Source: Cloeon dipterum (Eukaryota > Arthropoda > Insecta > Ephemeroptera > Baetidae). From it: a DNA stretch of 64,000 nucleotides. The stretch spans positions 26,336,335 through 26,400,334 of the forward strand of contig NC_088788.1 of assembly GCF_949628265.1 (NCBI RefSeq), read 5' to 3'. Positions 37,401 through 50,200 of this stretch are shown in pieces; position 1 is the stretch's first letter, and every line of letters starts with the position of its first letter. The position numbers and the translations under genes were made by a program. The notes under the pieces are model-generated. The model was not told where the DNA came from. It saw only the letters and a list, made by a program, of their open reading frames with translations, and did no database searches.

Positions 37401-40400
37401 GGCGAATTTCCCTAAGCTCGCGCCGAGATTCCCAGATTTTCTGGAGGCAGGAAAATTTTATTATCGCGCACCCTACGCATTTACAATATCCGGCCCTCGT
37501 CGTAAATTATCTCTTGTTTGCGCCGCTTATGCCCCGGCTTATATTTTTTGCTCTTTTTACACTTTTATCTGCACGGAATAACGAGTGAGTTTCGCAGATA
37601 CGCAGGTCGGAAGTTGACTATCAAATAACTTTTTTGCAAAGTATTTTGATAAAAATGCGATTTATTAATTTGAGATGTCCGTGGAAATTATCCATTTTAT
37701 TTCAGTTCGTGTTACTTTTATTGGTCAGATTGAAGTATTTAACATTTTCCTATAAAAACAACTGCAAGCTATGATTTCTGCTTTTAAAATTTACGTATAC
37801 AGGGAAAATAAAATCTTGTATTTTAGTAATCAAAAAGATTGCAAAGAAAGAGGAGTATATTTTTCGATTTTGTACTCACCTCCAAAGTCTACCAAGGGTT
37901 TTGCTGAGTTCTGCGTTGTGGAGTTGTGGATACTGGTCTGCCAGTTTTCTTCGCGCCGCCTGCGCCCAGACCATAAAGGCGTTCATCGGCCGCTTCACGT
38001 GGGTCGACCGCTTCTCCGAGCTCACCCTGTCCGACCAAAATACGCACGACAATTAAATTCTCTGCTATCTACTAATTTTCACACAATTTAATAGAATCAA
38101 CATTAGAAGAAACATTTAGCGTGGTTATACTTAATTTAACCCTTCTTTGTTTGAAAAATGAAAACATTGAATTGTAAGTGTCACTCAAGAAAACTCTTTT
38201 TACCTTTTAAATGAATGTGATTTACGTTTGCCACTTTCGGAATGATCGATAGCTTACTGTTACATTCCACGAGTGATTTGAATGTGGGTGTCAAACAGGT
38301 GTGCATATCCTGATTTGGCTGCCACGCAGGCTGGTCAGGCCGAAATCAATCCATCCTTTGAGAGGAAATCGCCTGCCAGTGTGACATTTCTCGAGCAAGT
38401 TCTAACTCGCTCTTCTCGACCCTGGCTACCGTGGAAAGGCTGTGGGAAATTGGCCCTATTTGTTTTTACTCAAGAGCATACTGTAAGAAATCTTGACCCC
38501 AAATTTGAGTGACTCATAAATATTGACTTAACGTGAATATTACTTTAGTCAGATAAAAGAAATTAAAACAGGAAGAGTAACGCAAGAAAGAGAAAATCGT
38601 GCAAAAAGTGGTCGATAAAATAATTAAAAAGTATATTTCTTACAATTTTTAGAGCACACAGAATTCAGATAAATACTCGAAATAAAATTTTAATCTCTCG
38701 CTCTTGTTATAGGGGATGAATTCTAAGCAATACAAATAATGAAATTCTAAAATTACCAAATTTTTTTATTTTGTTGGAAATTTGTGTATTTACTGATTTA
38801 ACTTATTTACTTTGATTTTTATTACGATAAAAAACCAAGCAGGAGCTGAAAAATTATCGGCAAGTAACGAATGGAACCAAGTCAATCCTAGATGCTGATT
38901 GCCTCTGGCGCGAGGCAAATCTGCGGAATTTTCTGCCAGGTCAGTCGGAGAAAAATCATTCCAAATCAGCATGGTGGACCAATTAGCGAACGGCCCCCCG
39001 CGAGCCGAGACAATTTGCGGCACTTTTATTGTTGCCGCGGAGGCACGCGGCCTGAACCGATGAGCATGACGCGACAAAATCGCGCGGCCAGAGTCGTCGC
39101 GGCATGACAGCCTTTAAAAGGGTAATTAATTAATGGTATACACACACTGATTACATACCGCCGCGTGCTCCGAAAACGATGTGATTTGTTTGATTAATAG
39201 TCAGGATAATTCAACTGATGCGCCTCCCCTCCCATTTTCTACAATTTGTTTGGCTTGAGCTTTCCTAATTGTCCTCAAAGTTCGAGATACTTTCGTGGGT
39301 GGCTCTTCTCCAAATGGTGCAAAAACGGAGAAATCGTAAAAACAGTGGTCTGGATACCATTTTACTATTGTCTTTGTCAGTTGGCAGAGACAACCTACTT
39401 TTTAAATATTTTATGGAAAAAACTTAATTGAAATAAAGTCATAATCATTATTCATTGAAGCCTTCTTCTTTAAGCGACTGACTAACATTTAAATCTCTCT
39501 GTTAATGAGAACATCCCGCGTAAAATAATTTAAAGACCAGTATTAAACAATTAACTGCGCATAAAAGGTGCTTTTAGAAATACAAAATGCCCCAATATCA
39601 TCGAATGGTCCCTACTTTTGTTTACACCCCCTTTTCTTTTTCGCGCATGATTCATTTTTAAAAAGCAGAAGCAAATGCATGAAACCCAATATTTGGTTTT
39701 TCGGTTTGCTTATTCATATATGCGTCATTTTTGTAATTAACACCCGCGTCCAAAGAAGCATACGCCGAGCTGAAAAAAAAAGAGAAAATGCGAGGCTGGC
39801 GAAATTCCGGCGTCGCGCTGTTTATTTCTCCAATTTTTGTGCCCGACTGCAGCAGCGTCTTCCTTCGTCATGTCAGCCCGCGGGGAATATTTATCGTCAC
39901 TCTAGTGTTAAAACTCTGTCCGCGCCGAGTGATAATGAAGGAAAAATACTTCACTGAAAAAGTAGCATCTTAACCGGCTCGTTTTCCAGCTTCGTGCATT
40001 TGAATTTTATATTGTTTGCTCACTCTGAGCTTTGGCCGCGTGTTAAGCGGTTTGTTTGTGCAAGACTTCTTTTTTGTACTTGAAGCATCCTCCGAAAGAA
40101 GAGTTAAGTTAGCGACTTCAGTCTTTGCTGCACTCGAAATAAACAGTTCGGCGGTTGCTTAAAATTTCATATTTCCTGAAAAAATCTTAAGATTTATTAA
40201 AAGTCACTGTTGAGTGGCGCAATTTTGCAGCATTTCAGCCCATAAAATTTCTTTTCTGTGTGGGTTTTGTAAAAATCTACCTTTTAAAAGATTTTATGGC
40301 AGCAATTAGAGATTTTTGCACATGAAACCGAGTAATTTAAATTGATCCTAACCTAAATAGAACCGATATTAACAGAGAAAAATATGTTTGATGAAACTAT

Positions 40401-42824
40401 AAACGCCAACTGATACAAAAATTTTCTAAGACGGTTGATTCAAATATTTACAAATAAAAACGTTCTAATTATGTGAAATGAAAATTAATTAAAATCACTA
40501 ACAATAGGTGCACAACAATAAATTTATTACAAATTTCCCAAATGTCAAGTTATGCACGGTTTTAAAAAGCTTCTCTTAGAGTCATCTATCTTGCACAAAG
40601 AAAAGTAATTTTTTCGCAACGATCGCCGCAGAATTCACATTTAAAATTTACAGTCATCATTAGTTTGGTCCCTAAAATGAAAAATCTGATTCACGGTATT
40701 TCGAATGTGCGCTATAGCTTACATTTAACATTGTTTCAGTCTCATAAAGGTCTGTTCATTATTTTTGTTAAAACGAATAAATTATATACACCAATAACTG
40801 CAAAAAAATACGATTATTTATGAATGTCCAATTTTTTTGCTGAGGTGAAAAATTGCTCTGTCACTTTTAAAACGCTTTCAATGAATGCTTGGTATGCTGC
40901 TAAATTTAAAGAGGAGTCAGCTAGTGAAATCTAGAAAAGAACCACCCGCGCGGGCTGACAGACATGGACCACTTTACACCCCGGTAAGTGGCGCATTAAG
41001 GATGCTGGCCGCTTATGATCTCATCCGCTCAAGGAGGAAAATGAGTGTGCGTGTATATAATATGCTGATAAGAGACCTACATGACCGCGTACTATGCACG
41101 CGCACGTGGTGATCATCAAGGATTATAAATGTGCGGTCGATATCCTGTGGCCATAGCAAAAAGGCCAATCGCAATATTCAGTGTTGGTCAATTGCACATA
41201 AATGATTTCTGCCATTTTTTCTCTCTTCGAGCGTTTAATTCTTTTTTTCCGTCAGTGTTGCGAATGGGTGCGTTCTGGCGGTTGTGCAAGATTTTAGCGC
41301 GTCAAGAATTGCTGCTAAATTTCGGAATATTAGCGTGGAAATTCAAGTGCAAGTGTAACTTTTACGCATCTGTCTCAAACTAGTCAGCTAATTAAAGGCG
41401 CGCGTCACCTGCGGCGAGAGCAAAACATTTAACGCTGCTGAGGGCAGAATGTTATCTAACACGTATGTTTTGAACGCAGAAACGTGACATTGGATTCTTG
41501 AAGCCACAAAATATATCCAGAGAAATTTTAAAATCATGATTGTCTATAAATTTTGCAAGAAAAAAGGAGGGAGATTCGAGTTGTGGGGTAGCTAATATCG
41601 TTGCTCGTTCCTCTTTTTGTTTGCAATCTGAAATGTGAAGGTGGACGTTTTCAACGATCGCTGATTCCAAATTCTCTGCAGCTAATACAGTGTGGCTATG
41701 AATTTTGATTTGGAGGTAGAGTACTTCTGACGAGGCCTACAGGGCCGAAACAGCCGCTAGACGGTACGAGAGCAGTGTGTAATAATATATTAAATTCATC
41801 TTACAATTTTTTCAACTTGTTATTAAGTCTGATTATACCTGTTTATATTTTTGGTTTCGGCAGTAGCCATTGTAAAATCAATAGATATAAATTCAACCCT
41901 AATGATCTTTTTTTAATTAAGTTTGAAACTTTATTTTGAGAAAGATATGATCTTCTGAAAATTTGTGGCACACCTTGACTGTGTAGACAGTTGCCTGACC
42001 ATTACATCATCACAACAACACCTTCTCATGCTCGCTATAGTGCGACACGTGTAAACTAATTTTCCAAACTTTTAAAAGAAGAAGGTAAAAAAAATCAACA
42101 TTCTCTTTGTATATTCATTTTAGTCAGTTTCCACATGCAAAGCCAGCAGTCTTGGCTCTCCATGATATCTGTCAGGGAAAGGAAATATCATCTGGAATAT
42201 TTTCAATTTGGAAGTTTTTCAACCCAACTGATTCCTTTTGAGACATTTACATATCCTGAACAAATAATGTCCGGCCTACTTGCTGGTTTCCCCATTTTAC
42301 TACGGGATAAACGTTTAAGTGTTTGAAAAACCCTTCTCGGTCCAGGAGCAACGGCGGTGTCCTCTACAAGAATGGGATCACATAATATTCTCTATTATAA
42401 GGCGTTTGTTGTTATGCTGTACCATGTTATTCGATCACAATGTTATTGTGTTCGCACATGGCTAAACCTTTAACTGACTATGAATAATCGTCACACAAAA
42501 TCCAACTCACAATCAATTCAAACTTATTCTTAAAATTATTCGACGTAACATCTTTAACAGAAGAAAACAAACAGTTTGTAAAGTCGTACAAGTTTTAAAT
42601 ACTTACTTGGTGGTCATGGGCACGAGGTTCCAGTCGTAGCCCTGGAGGACCTTGGAGACGGCGTCGTTGATCTCCTTCTTGTCGAGGTCGGCGCCGCCGC
42701 CAGTGCGCGGCGCCGGCGTTGGCCGCACGTAGCCGAGCAGCATGACCTTCTGGCCAGCCCGTTTGCTCATGTCCTTCGAGTCCTTCGAACAGTCGTCCGA
42801 CGACGACGCGTAGCCCTCGGACAT
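31405..42824 (-). CDS. SoxE: SoxE-group HMG-box transcription factor (first of two)
   Basis: Five coding exons on the minus strand join in phase: 42824-42607, 38026-37880, 33114-32938, 32839-32667 and 31985-31405, giving 431 residues. Residues 46-73 carry the SoxE dimerisation motif ([14 protein letters not shown] then NLVPM). Residues 82-152 are the HMG box ([19 protein letters not shown] through [10 protein letters not shown]). The box is split at LWR by a 4.8-kb intron in phase 2. Residues 205-212 are PPTPPTTP, a SoxE signature. The C-terminal exon is rich in Gln, Ser, Pro and Tyr, as expected for a transactivation region, and ends GNWSN. SoxE proteins bind DNA as monomers or dimers; the single Drosophila member is Sox100B, and vertebrate relatives are Sox8/9/10. 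The second half of this HMG box ([15 protein letters not shown]) has diverged more than in the neighbouring SoxE gene. Introns 1 (38027-42606) and 2 (33115-37879) hold no other supported gene. Confidence 0.95.
41721..41767 (+). ncRNA. Hammerhead-ribozyme-like core in a repeat, copy 1
   Basis: The conserved core CTGACGA (41727-41733) is followed by stem II GGCC/GGCC with loop TACAG (41734-41746), then GAAA (41747-41750). The 10.1-11.1 pair is G-C, as in known hammerheads. GTAC before the core (41721-41724) can pair with GTAC after it (41764-41767) as stem I. Stem III and the cleavage triplet look altered (CAGCCGCTAGAC, where CAG-CCG-CTG-TC would be ideal). Self-cleavage is therefore doubtful in this copy. 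It lies antisense within intron 1 of the minus-strand SoxE gene. Motif and pairing are seen; ribozyme ancestry is inferred. Confidence 0.5.
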
Positions 42825-42829
42825 GCTTG

Positions 42830-43090
42830 GTGCGTGCGTAAGTGCGTGTGTTCAACGGGTCGGTCGGACTCGTTCTGCGGGCAGGAGGCGCAACACGTGG
42901 CTGGGACGCGGGCCGTGGGCCGCCGGGAGGAGACTCGCGAATGGCCCTGTCCAATCGACGCGCGGCTCCGCCTGCGGGGCGGTTTTGCCCTCGGTTGCCG
43001 CCGCGTTTTCGGCTGCGGAGTGCAGATGGCACGCCACGCTGCGGAGCACTTGAGGCTGCTGGAGAACGCTTTTCGGACGTTTTGCCTGAC
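42830..43090 (-). promoter_or_regulatory. CpG-rich promoter region of the minus-strand SoxE gene
   Basis: Directly upstream of the start codon the sequence becomes very GC- and CpG-rich. On the minus strand it holds a GC-box-like CCGCCCCGC, an inverted CCAAT (CGATTGGAC) and an E-box CACGTG. There is no clear TATA box. Open frames on both strands here are by-products of high GC content. The transcription start is likely inside this block, but it is not fixed by sequence alone. Confidence 0.4.
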
Positions 43091-43844
43091 AAAGAATTTT
43101 ACCGTTCACCATTGATTGAATTTCTATGGCCATTTTTTTGCCTTATACCAGGAGAAGAAACTGCTAATTTTATTTTTTTCGAGATCAACAAATTTTTGCA
43201 TAGACCAATTTTTATCAATATTTCCCTTTTTCCTCTCACAATTAGTCATTGATTTTTAAATATTCTAATAAAAGGTGAGAAGTTAACAACTTGTCATGTA
43301 AATCGAACCATCTGCTACGCTGCAGCCTACACTAGAAATAATTAGATCACATTAATTTTAAAATGTTTTAAAAACTTGAAACTGGCCGCCTAGCTCGTCA
43401 AAAGAGCGTAAAAATCCTGTTTAATTTGTCCCCATTTAGGGAGGCTTGGCGTTTGGACAAAACACTGACATCATTGCATGATCAATTGCAAAAATTGCTA
43501 AATCAGCGTAGGGTAGTAAAACTTCACCTTCAATGCGTGCAGCAACGTCAGAGCTTAAAAAAGAAGAACAAAGTATTTGAGGAAGAAAGCATAACCTCAA
43601 GAGGATAACTAATTTTTAACGGACGCGAAAAACGAACATACACTCTCTGCAATAAATTTTAATTTATGATTACGCTGAAACTGCTAGAAGGCACCAGAGC
43701 GTTTCTAAAAATGTCAACTCTTTTTCGGGGAGTCAAAGTTTTGTTATACACTAGACGAATAACGCGTTAAGCGGTTATTTCATTTATAATATATTGATTG
43801 AAAAAAAGGAACTAAAGGGTTGGACATGCATTAAGGGGACAAGA

Positions 43845-44040
43845 AGGGTTGCGAATACTCCGCGTCCCAATAATAACATCGCAAACGAATAACATGGGCT
43901 CACGGGCCTCATTGGAGCCCAGTCCAGAAAAGGGCCACACTGTGGTCTTTTTATTGACACACTTCGTCTCGTTAAATTGATTTACGCATGCTGGAAAGGT
44001 GAAAATTAGCAAAATGCGAGTCGCAAAGCTTTTGAATCCT
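43845..44040 (-). repeat. Diverged copy of the GC-rich repeat, arm A
   Basis: Reading the minus strand, it keeps the core features of arm A: CACCTTTCCAGCATGCG, a GGGCTCCAATGAGGCC-like middle and CCCATGTTATTCGTT. It differs at many positions from the copies at 23, 25 and 51 kb. It is an older relic between the two SoxE genes. Confidence 0.65.
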
Positions 44041-44449
44041 CCCAAATCCTAATAGACTCGGCATTGCCAATAAGAGGATAAAATGTAGGCGCAAATTAGC
44101 CCGCGCACTTGACCTCCAAACATCGCTCGGATTCTCATATTTCAAAACGTGCACGCAAAGCATGCGTTCAACATTGCTTGGTTTTTGTTTGTATAAATTT
44201 TAATAATTATTTCGTAGCAGAACGAATTGTTTTCCAAACGGTATAAAATCTGAAGATAAAAACTTTTCTGCATTTTGTGTGTGTTATAGACGTTCTTTGC
44301 AATGGGATATTCACACTCTTCGTCATCACCCAAAAGCACAGAATATTTAAATTCCCATTCAAAGCAGCTGCAAAGAGGAAGTGTGAACGCATCAACGCAC
44401 GTGCTCGGCCCGGAGACGTTCTTAACTTAAGCTGATGTACACGAGTTAT

Positions 44450-45060
44450 TCGGCATTGAGCGAGCGCGAGACGCACGTGTGGTGCACTTTGCTGCAGTGT
44501 TTGCAGGTCGATTAGCGGCGGGAGATGAGAGGGATCCGTGCTCATCCCTCGCGGCACTTTATTGCGAACAGACGCAACGCAGGAGGGAGAGAGATAAGGA
44601 GCTGCTCAGGGCGGCGAGGCGCGCGAATCACCACACACAGCACACAGTGCGCGGAGGTGAACTGGAACGGGCGGCACCCACCCCGATCTGGACCACCCAA
44701 GTCCACTTCAAAGGGGGCCGCCTCGCGGGTGTGCGCAACGCAACATCTGCCATTCCGCGTGCAATAACGGTCGAAAGTGTGCGCCGCTGCTGCTTGTTAG
44801 GCTAATGAGCGACACCAACGGGTGCAAGATAACATTTTTTCCGCCGCACGCATCTCGCTCGTTTCCAGGATCGCCCTCGATCGGCCAACGAGCAAAAAAC
44901 GCTCGGCGATGACGGTCATTTCGGTACAATATCATTCTAATGGTCATCTTCGGGGAAATGCTGCCTCCAGATGCGCGCCACACGTTTCTTTTAACACTTT
45001 GATAAAGGCGCGTAATTTATTGCATCAAGGATCAACTACTTGGCGCAGAGCAAAAACCGT
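44450..45060. other. GC-rich island between the two SoxE genes
   Basis: A CpG-rich block stands out in the AT-rich gap between the divergent SoxE genes. Long open frames are present on several frames, but they lack family motifs. It may be a shared regulatory region or contain an untranslated exon of the plus-strand SoxE gene. This is inference from base composition and position. Confidence 0.3.
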
Positions 45061-45157
45061 CATTTGAAACAAACCAAAATTGACAGGAAGAAATGCTATA
45101 AAATCAGAAAAAACTCAAGCGGAAAATAAAGTGAAATAAAGACAAAAAACTCAAATG

Positions 45158-45702
45158 CCTATATGCTATTTTAGCAAGTATTTAATAGATTTTGCTATAA
45201 ATCGTGCAATCAAATATGTAGGTAATTAAATCGAAGGAAAACCAATATTAAATGAACTCAGTACTATTGCAATGATAAATTTTGCTTGGCAACCAGAGAT
45301 ATGAAAAACACAGCTGGGTCAGTCAAAGCATCTCCAAAAGTGTGTTTTCATCCAGTGACGCTTGTTTTGTGTTTTTAAGATAGAAAGTAAAAACAGACTG
45401 CCAATGTGAATTACAAAGAACCGAATTAGACGCGCACATCTAGTTGTTTGTCCAAAAAGCATAATAGCACCAATGTAAATTTATGACCGAGAGAGGGTGA
45501 CCGACCCTGGTGACAGGACCCTGTGAACTGGAAAACAAAGTAGGACATTCGTTAGTGACTGAACCAATGACGAGTGCATCTTGAAAATAGCAAGACTCAA
45601 CTATTGGCTATTTTACTATTGGTTTTCCTTCGACTTAATTACCTATTTGATTGCACGATTTATAGCGAAATTTATTTTATACTTGCTAAAATAGCATAGA
45701 GG
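45158..45702. repeat. 545-bp foldback (MITE-like) element
   Basis: Terminal inverted repeats of about 90 bp lie at 45158-45249 and 45615-45702. Shared blocks include TATGCTATTTTAGCAAGTAT, GCTATAAATCGTGCAATCAA and CGAAGGAAAACCAATA. The inner 365 bp has no open frame of note. The ends read CCTATATGC and CCTCTATGC. A target-site duplication is not clear. It sits between the two SoxE genes. Confidence 0.75.
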
Positions 45703-45926
45703 TACATTATAGGGTGAAATTGTGATTGCTATATTGAAGCGAATAGCTTAGAGAGGGTTTAAATATTCCTGTCGCAGGGAAGGTCATTAGCAGGATTTCT
45801 AAAAATTCAGTAGTTTTATTCCAAACTTTTTGGTTGTGCTCAACAATGAGACCGTACGATCTTGATCAACAACAGTGATTCAAAATTTCCTGCAGATTTT
45901 ACTGGGTTGTATAAATTTTGATGTAA

Positions 45927-45968
45927 AGGTACAACTGACGAGACCTGTAAGGTCATACCAGGTGCGAG
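45927..45968 (+). ncRNA. Hammerhead-ribozyme-like repeat, degenerate copy 2
   Basis: CTGACGA (45935-45941) is followed by a perfect stem II, GACC/GGTC with loop TGTAA (45942-45954). The next bases are ATAC where GAAA would be needed, so the catalytic core is broken. The flanks align with copy 1 (AAATTTTGAT, AGGTA before the core, GCGAGA after). Stem II differs from copy 1 by a paired change, GGCC/GGCC to GACC/GGTC, which keeps the pairing. Confidence 0.4.
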
Positions 45969-47222
45969 ATAATGTTTCAATTCAAAATTTATTTAATCTC
46001 AAATTATATATAAAAAAGTCAACCCTATTTGAGCTTCTATGCAACCACAATGCATGATGTTAATTTGTTTGGCAAGTCGGGAGCGCAGAGAATGAAAATA
46101 AATATGGCCTCTAACAATTTGTTTTTTGTAATATATTTGCAGAGTTCTAATTGTGAGTTTTTTCTGCGCTAAATCTCTTATTTTAAAGGAGAGTCGTGTC
46201 CGCACCATTTTTTTTGTTATTTTTTACAAGTGGGTGGAGTCATAGAAAACGTGACTTCAATAAGGTGTCTTCATTATTTGATTTCTGGGCAAATATTAAT
46301 ATCGTTTTAGCTTCATTTCGGTAATCATTTCAAAAAGTGTCAATGTCTTCCCTTTTGTTGACGTGCAATTTTTAATCTGATTCACCAGCAGACGTCCAAA
46401 GTCCAAAATAGGCCACTGACGGAGTTAGTGGTGCTCATTGTCACAGACATTTTTACGAGGCAATATAATAAAGTTTGAAATAAATATGAAATTCCTATTG
46501 AACGAGAGAGACAATATTGATTGATGCAGTTTGCACAAATAGATGCTTTACACAATAGGAGGAAGTGAAAACGAATTCGACGGCAAGGCGATTGTTCTGC
46601 ACTAAAAGCCATAGGCTCTGCGTTCAGGTAAAAATTCCTCTTATTAAACATCCTGTACTGTAAGCAATTGATTAACTTGAGCAACTTTGCCAAAGTAGGA
46701 CACTGCAAATTTATCTCTGTCAAAATAACACCACAACATGCGGATTTTCTTCAAAAAATTGTGAAGGACTTGAAAATTATAATTTTCAATATAATATTGT
46801 GAAACGTGTTGTTGATATTATATTTTATGTTTAAAAATGGAAATAAAGCTACCTTGAATTATCCAATTATATCCAGGAGAACTTTTGATTTTGATATAAT
46901 ATATCATAAAATTTTGCACACGTTACTTGCAAGAAATCTAGAAACCCAAATCCATTAAAGTCTTTTCTATGATATTTTACAATAATTGTAACCACAAAAT
47001 TAGTATTTCCAATTTCTTTTCCCTGAAGAAGAAAAGATATATCGCCCTTCTCCATGGTTTTCGAGCGATCGTCGGCAGGAGCTCGGATGCTGCGGACGCG
47101 GAGCTGGGGAAACGCATGCGCCGCGTGATGTCCCTCGCCGTCATCCGTCCATCCAGCAGAGAGAAGAAAGAGTCTGTTCTCAAGTGCACTTTGAATGTGT
47201 TCAGTGTGTCTGTGCCAGGGGC

Positions 47223-50200
47223 ATGACCAGCATGTTCAAAAGCACGACAGAGCTGCCGCAGTTGCAGCTTAGGGTCGACCAGCAGCACCAAGACGGTGGC
47301 GCAGCCGGACCGTCAGCCGGACCGGCCCACGGACATGAACACTGCGGCCCAAACCCGCTCGACGCGGCCGTCGGAAAACTCCTCGATGGTCAGTATCAGC
47401 GTTTTAACCTTTTCAAGTTTTAACATAAATATTTTGTCAAAGAATATAATTAAAAGAGTTTAAAAAAAATGTTTTAGTAACTGATCATACATGTTTATAG
47501 GTAAAACTTTTAAAACCGTGTTATAGCAATTAATTTAAACTATCCTTGAAACAATTTTGTTTATTTTTCAGTAAAAATATATTTTTTATATATATGAGAT
47601 TTGCTTTTAAATTTGCATGCAACATTTCGTTTTAAATTTTGAAAAAATTTAACCAGCCATCAATTATAAGCTGCTAAGTTTCCTATAAGAAGTTATAGTT
47701 TGGATACTAAATAATAGTAAAATGCGTAAAATGAAAGATGACTAACTTTAAACAAAAATATTCCTTTGCTCCTTTCAATATTGGATATATGCAACCTGCT
47801 TAAACTTGAATCACTGCTCGTTGCATACCTTTTTACTCTTCGCTCTTTAGGAAGGAGAGAAAAAAAACGACATTTTTATCACATTATGCCAAACATAACC
47901 GTTATTTTTAAACCTTTAGTTTTGAATTTTGAGTTTAATTTGAAGAAATTAGAATTCATTCTTCCTGAGACGTAGGCAGATTTATTTTGCTCCGCTCGTT
48001 TTATTGTCTCATGTAAATAGTGGAGTTTGTTGGAGTTTTACCTCATCTCTCTTGCCGCACACTGCCGCTGCTTTAAATATTTATCATTCACCGCGCACGA
48101 GTCTTTTATTGCCCATTCAAAGAAAACAAGTGAAAAATCTGGCAAAGGGAGAAAGAGGAAGTACAATTCAATCATCGCACGACAGCAGATTTGCATCCTG
48201 TTTATAAGAAAACGCTCAAAAATGTTTTACGCGCATTGGCCGATTATTTCAAAGAGTTTCCAGAACCGGTGAAAGATGAGAGAGCGAAATAAATCAAACA
48301 TACTGTTCTAAATAACAAAGTATAGCCTTTTATAATTGGTGCTTAATTTTAAGAAAATCTCTACCGCTAATTAAATAGATGTAAAAGTTACGAAATAAAA
48401 AATGGTACGAATTAATCAGTTTAATCATTTCAACGAGACATTAAGTATTTTAAAATAATAATTATTCTTTGTTGAACTTCTGCGTTTATTAAACTGTTGA
48501 TAAAAAACGAAAGAGCAGAAACTATTTTATTATTTTGAGAAGTTTTGTTCACTTACATAATAATTTAAAAAGATTCAAAGCAAGCAAGTTAACGTCAATC
48601 ACGTCCGCAGAGTGATTATGTGAAAAGAAAGCGACCGAGCGGAGGCAGGTTGGTGAGCTGTTTTATATCAAGCAAGGTTAAAAACTCATCCCGATTGCGC
48701 GTGTTTGTTTTGTTTGCTTGGGACAGCCGCCGCCGCCGCCGACCGATGGAGATGGATGGACTGCGCCTGTGTATATGACGGGACGCCCATACATAAATGC
48801 AGGAAATAAACACCCACTCGGATAATTTCATCTCCATCAAACCCCGACTAGGTCTATCTGTCTGTCCGTCGAGATCGCGACTCGTGCACTCTCTCTGCAT
48901 TGCAGAATTTTGCATTGCAGAATTTTGAATTGCATTTGTCGTTGTTTGGAAGAAAATAAAATTAGTTTACTCCCCTATTACTGATTAAGTTTTAAATAGA
49001 CAATAATTATATTTAATACTTAATTAGCTTTAAAGAGTTGGCATGGGATTCTTCGAATCAAAGCAGTTTGACGTTGAGATAATTAGAATTGCGAATATAC
49101 GAAAAGCAATTTAGTGTGACGGAAATGTTTGCAGATAACCCCAAATGAGATTGTTCTCGAATATTTAATATTTAAAACTTTTTTAACTTATGTTAACGTT
49201 CGGCGAAACAAGTTAAACCTGATTTTAAATTTATGAAAACGTGTTGCGCTGCTATTTTTTCTTCTAAAAGATAAACGGATTCTAAAGAGAATTGTAGAAA
49301 TCGCTAATTTTGAGAATTCTATATTCAAGCAACTTTTAGTTAATGCATTGTTAAAAAAGCTTATCCCTGTTATGTAACTCTTCATATTTATAGCGACAAA
49401 GATTTTCGTGTAAATGTCATCTCACTGATAATATGCGCGGTAGCAGTGGCAGCACCATTTACAAAATTCATAACTTATACCATATACATAAAAATTAAAA
49501 ACAATTTATGAAATAGATGAAATGTGTCTAAGATAACTAAAAGAAGGTGGGATTTTAAAATTTAAATTTATACTGTCGGTCAGTAATGAATTGAACACAT
49601 AAATATTTGCTCTGAACTCTTTCAATACTGCGGTCATAATACCATATAGCAAATTTTCCATTTATCCCGGAAAGTTTCTGTTACTTTGGAATTCAAGCGA
49701 ACACTTGCAGCAATGGAAACAATGCACGACGCAATTGTACTTGTGCTCGTTAATTTTGATTGATGATTTATATTTTCCTCGACAAGTTTCGGCTCTCAAG
49801 AACAAAGAGGTGCAACTTCTCATTATCACCTAAGGGAAATACAGCAGGAGCCGAAAAATTCAAAGTAAAATAATCAACTATCGTCCAGCAACACGGAAAA
49901 GTTAGATTTTCATTTCCAGAATCTTCTTAACAATCAAACTTCAGGCCAGGGATACATTCCTTTAGGGTAAAAAAATTGAATTTTCGCTCCAATTTATAAC
50001 ATGAATCAGTTTACAATCAGTTAAACCATTTTTTTATTATAAAATACACAGGTTTCTTGAGGATCAACATAGTTGATAGTTAAAAAATCAGATGTGAATC
50101 TAAAAAAATACTTTCAACATTATAGCTTTCGTTTATTTTTCCAACCACACTTATGTCTATTTCGACTTATTAGTAATTTCGAATAGAGGTAAAAAACGAA

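Noticed and set aside
42595-43115. Long open frames on both strands near the SoxE start
   Set aside because: They overlap the first SoxE exon and its CpG-rich promoter and show no domain.
44479-44805. 108-codon plus-strand frame between the SoxE genes
   Set aside because: It has no ATG start or motif and lies in a GC-rich island where long frames arise by chance.
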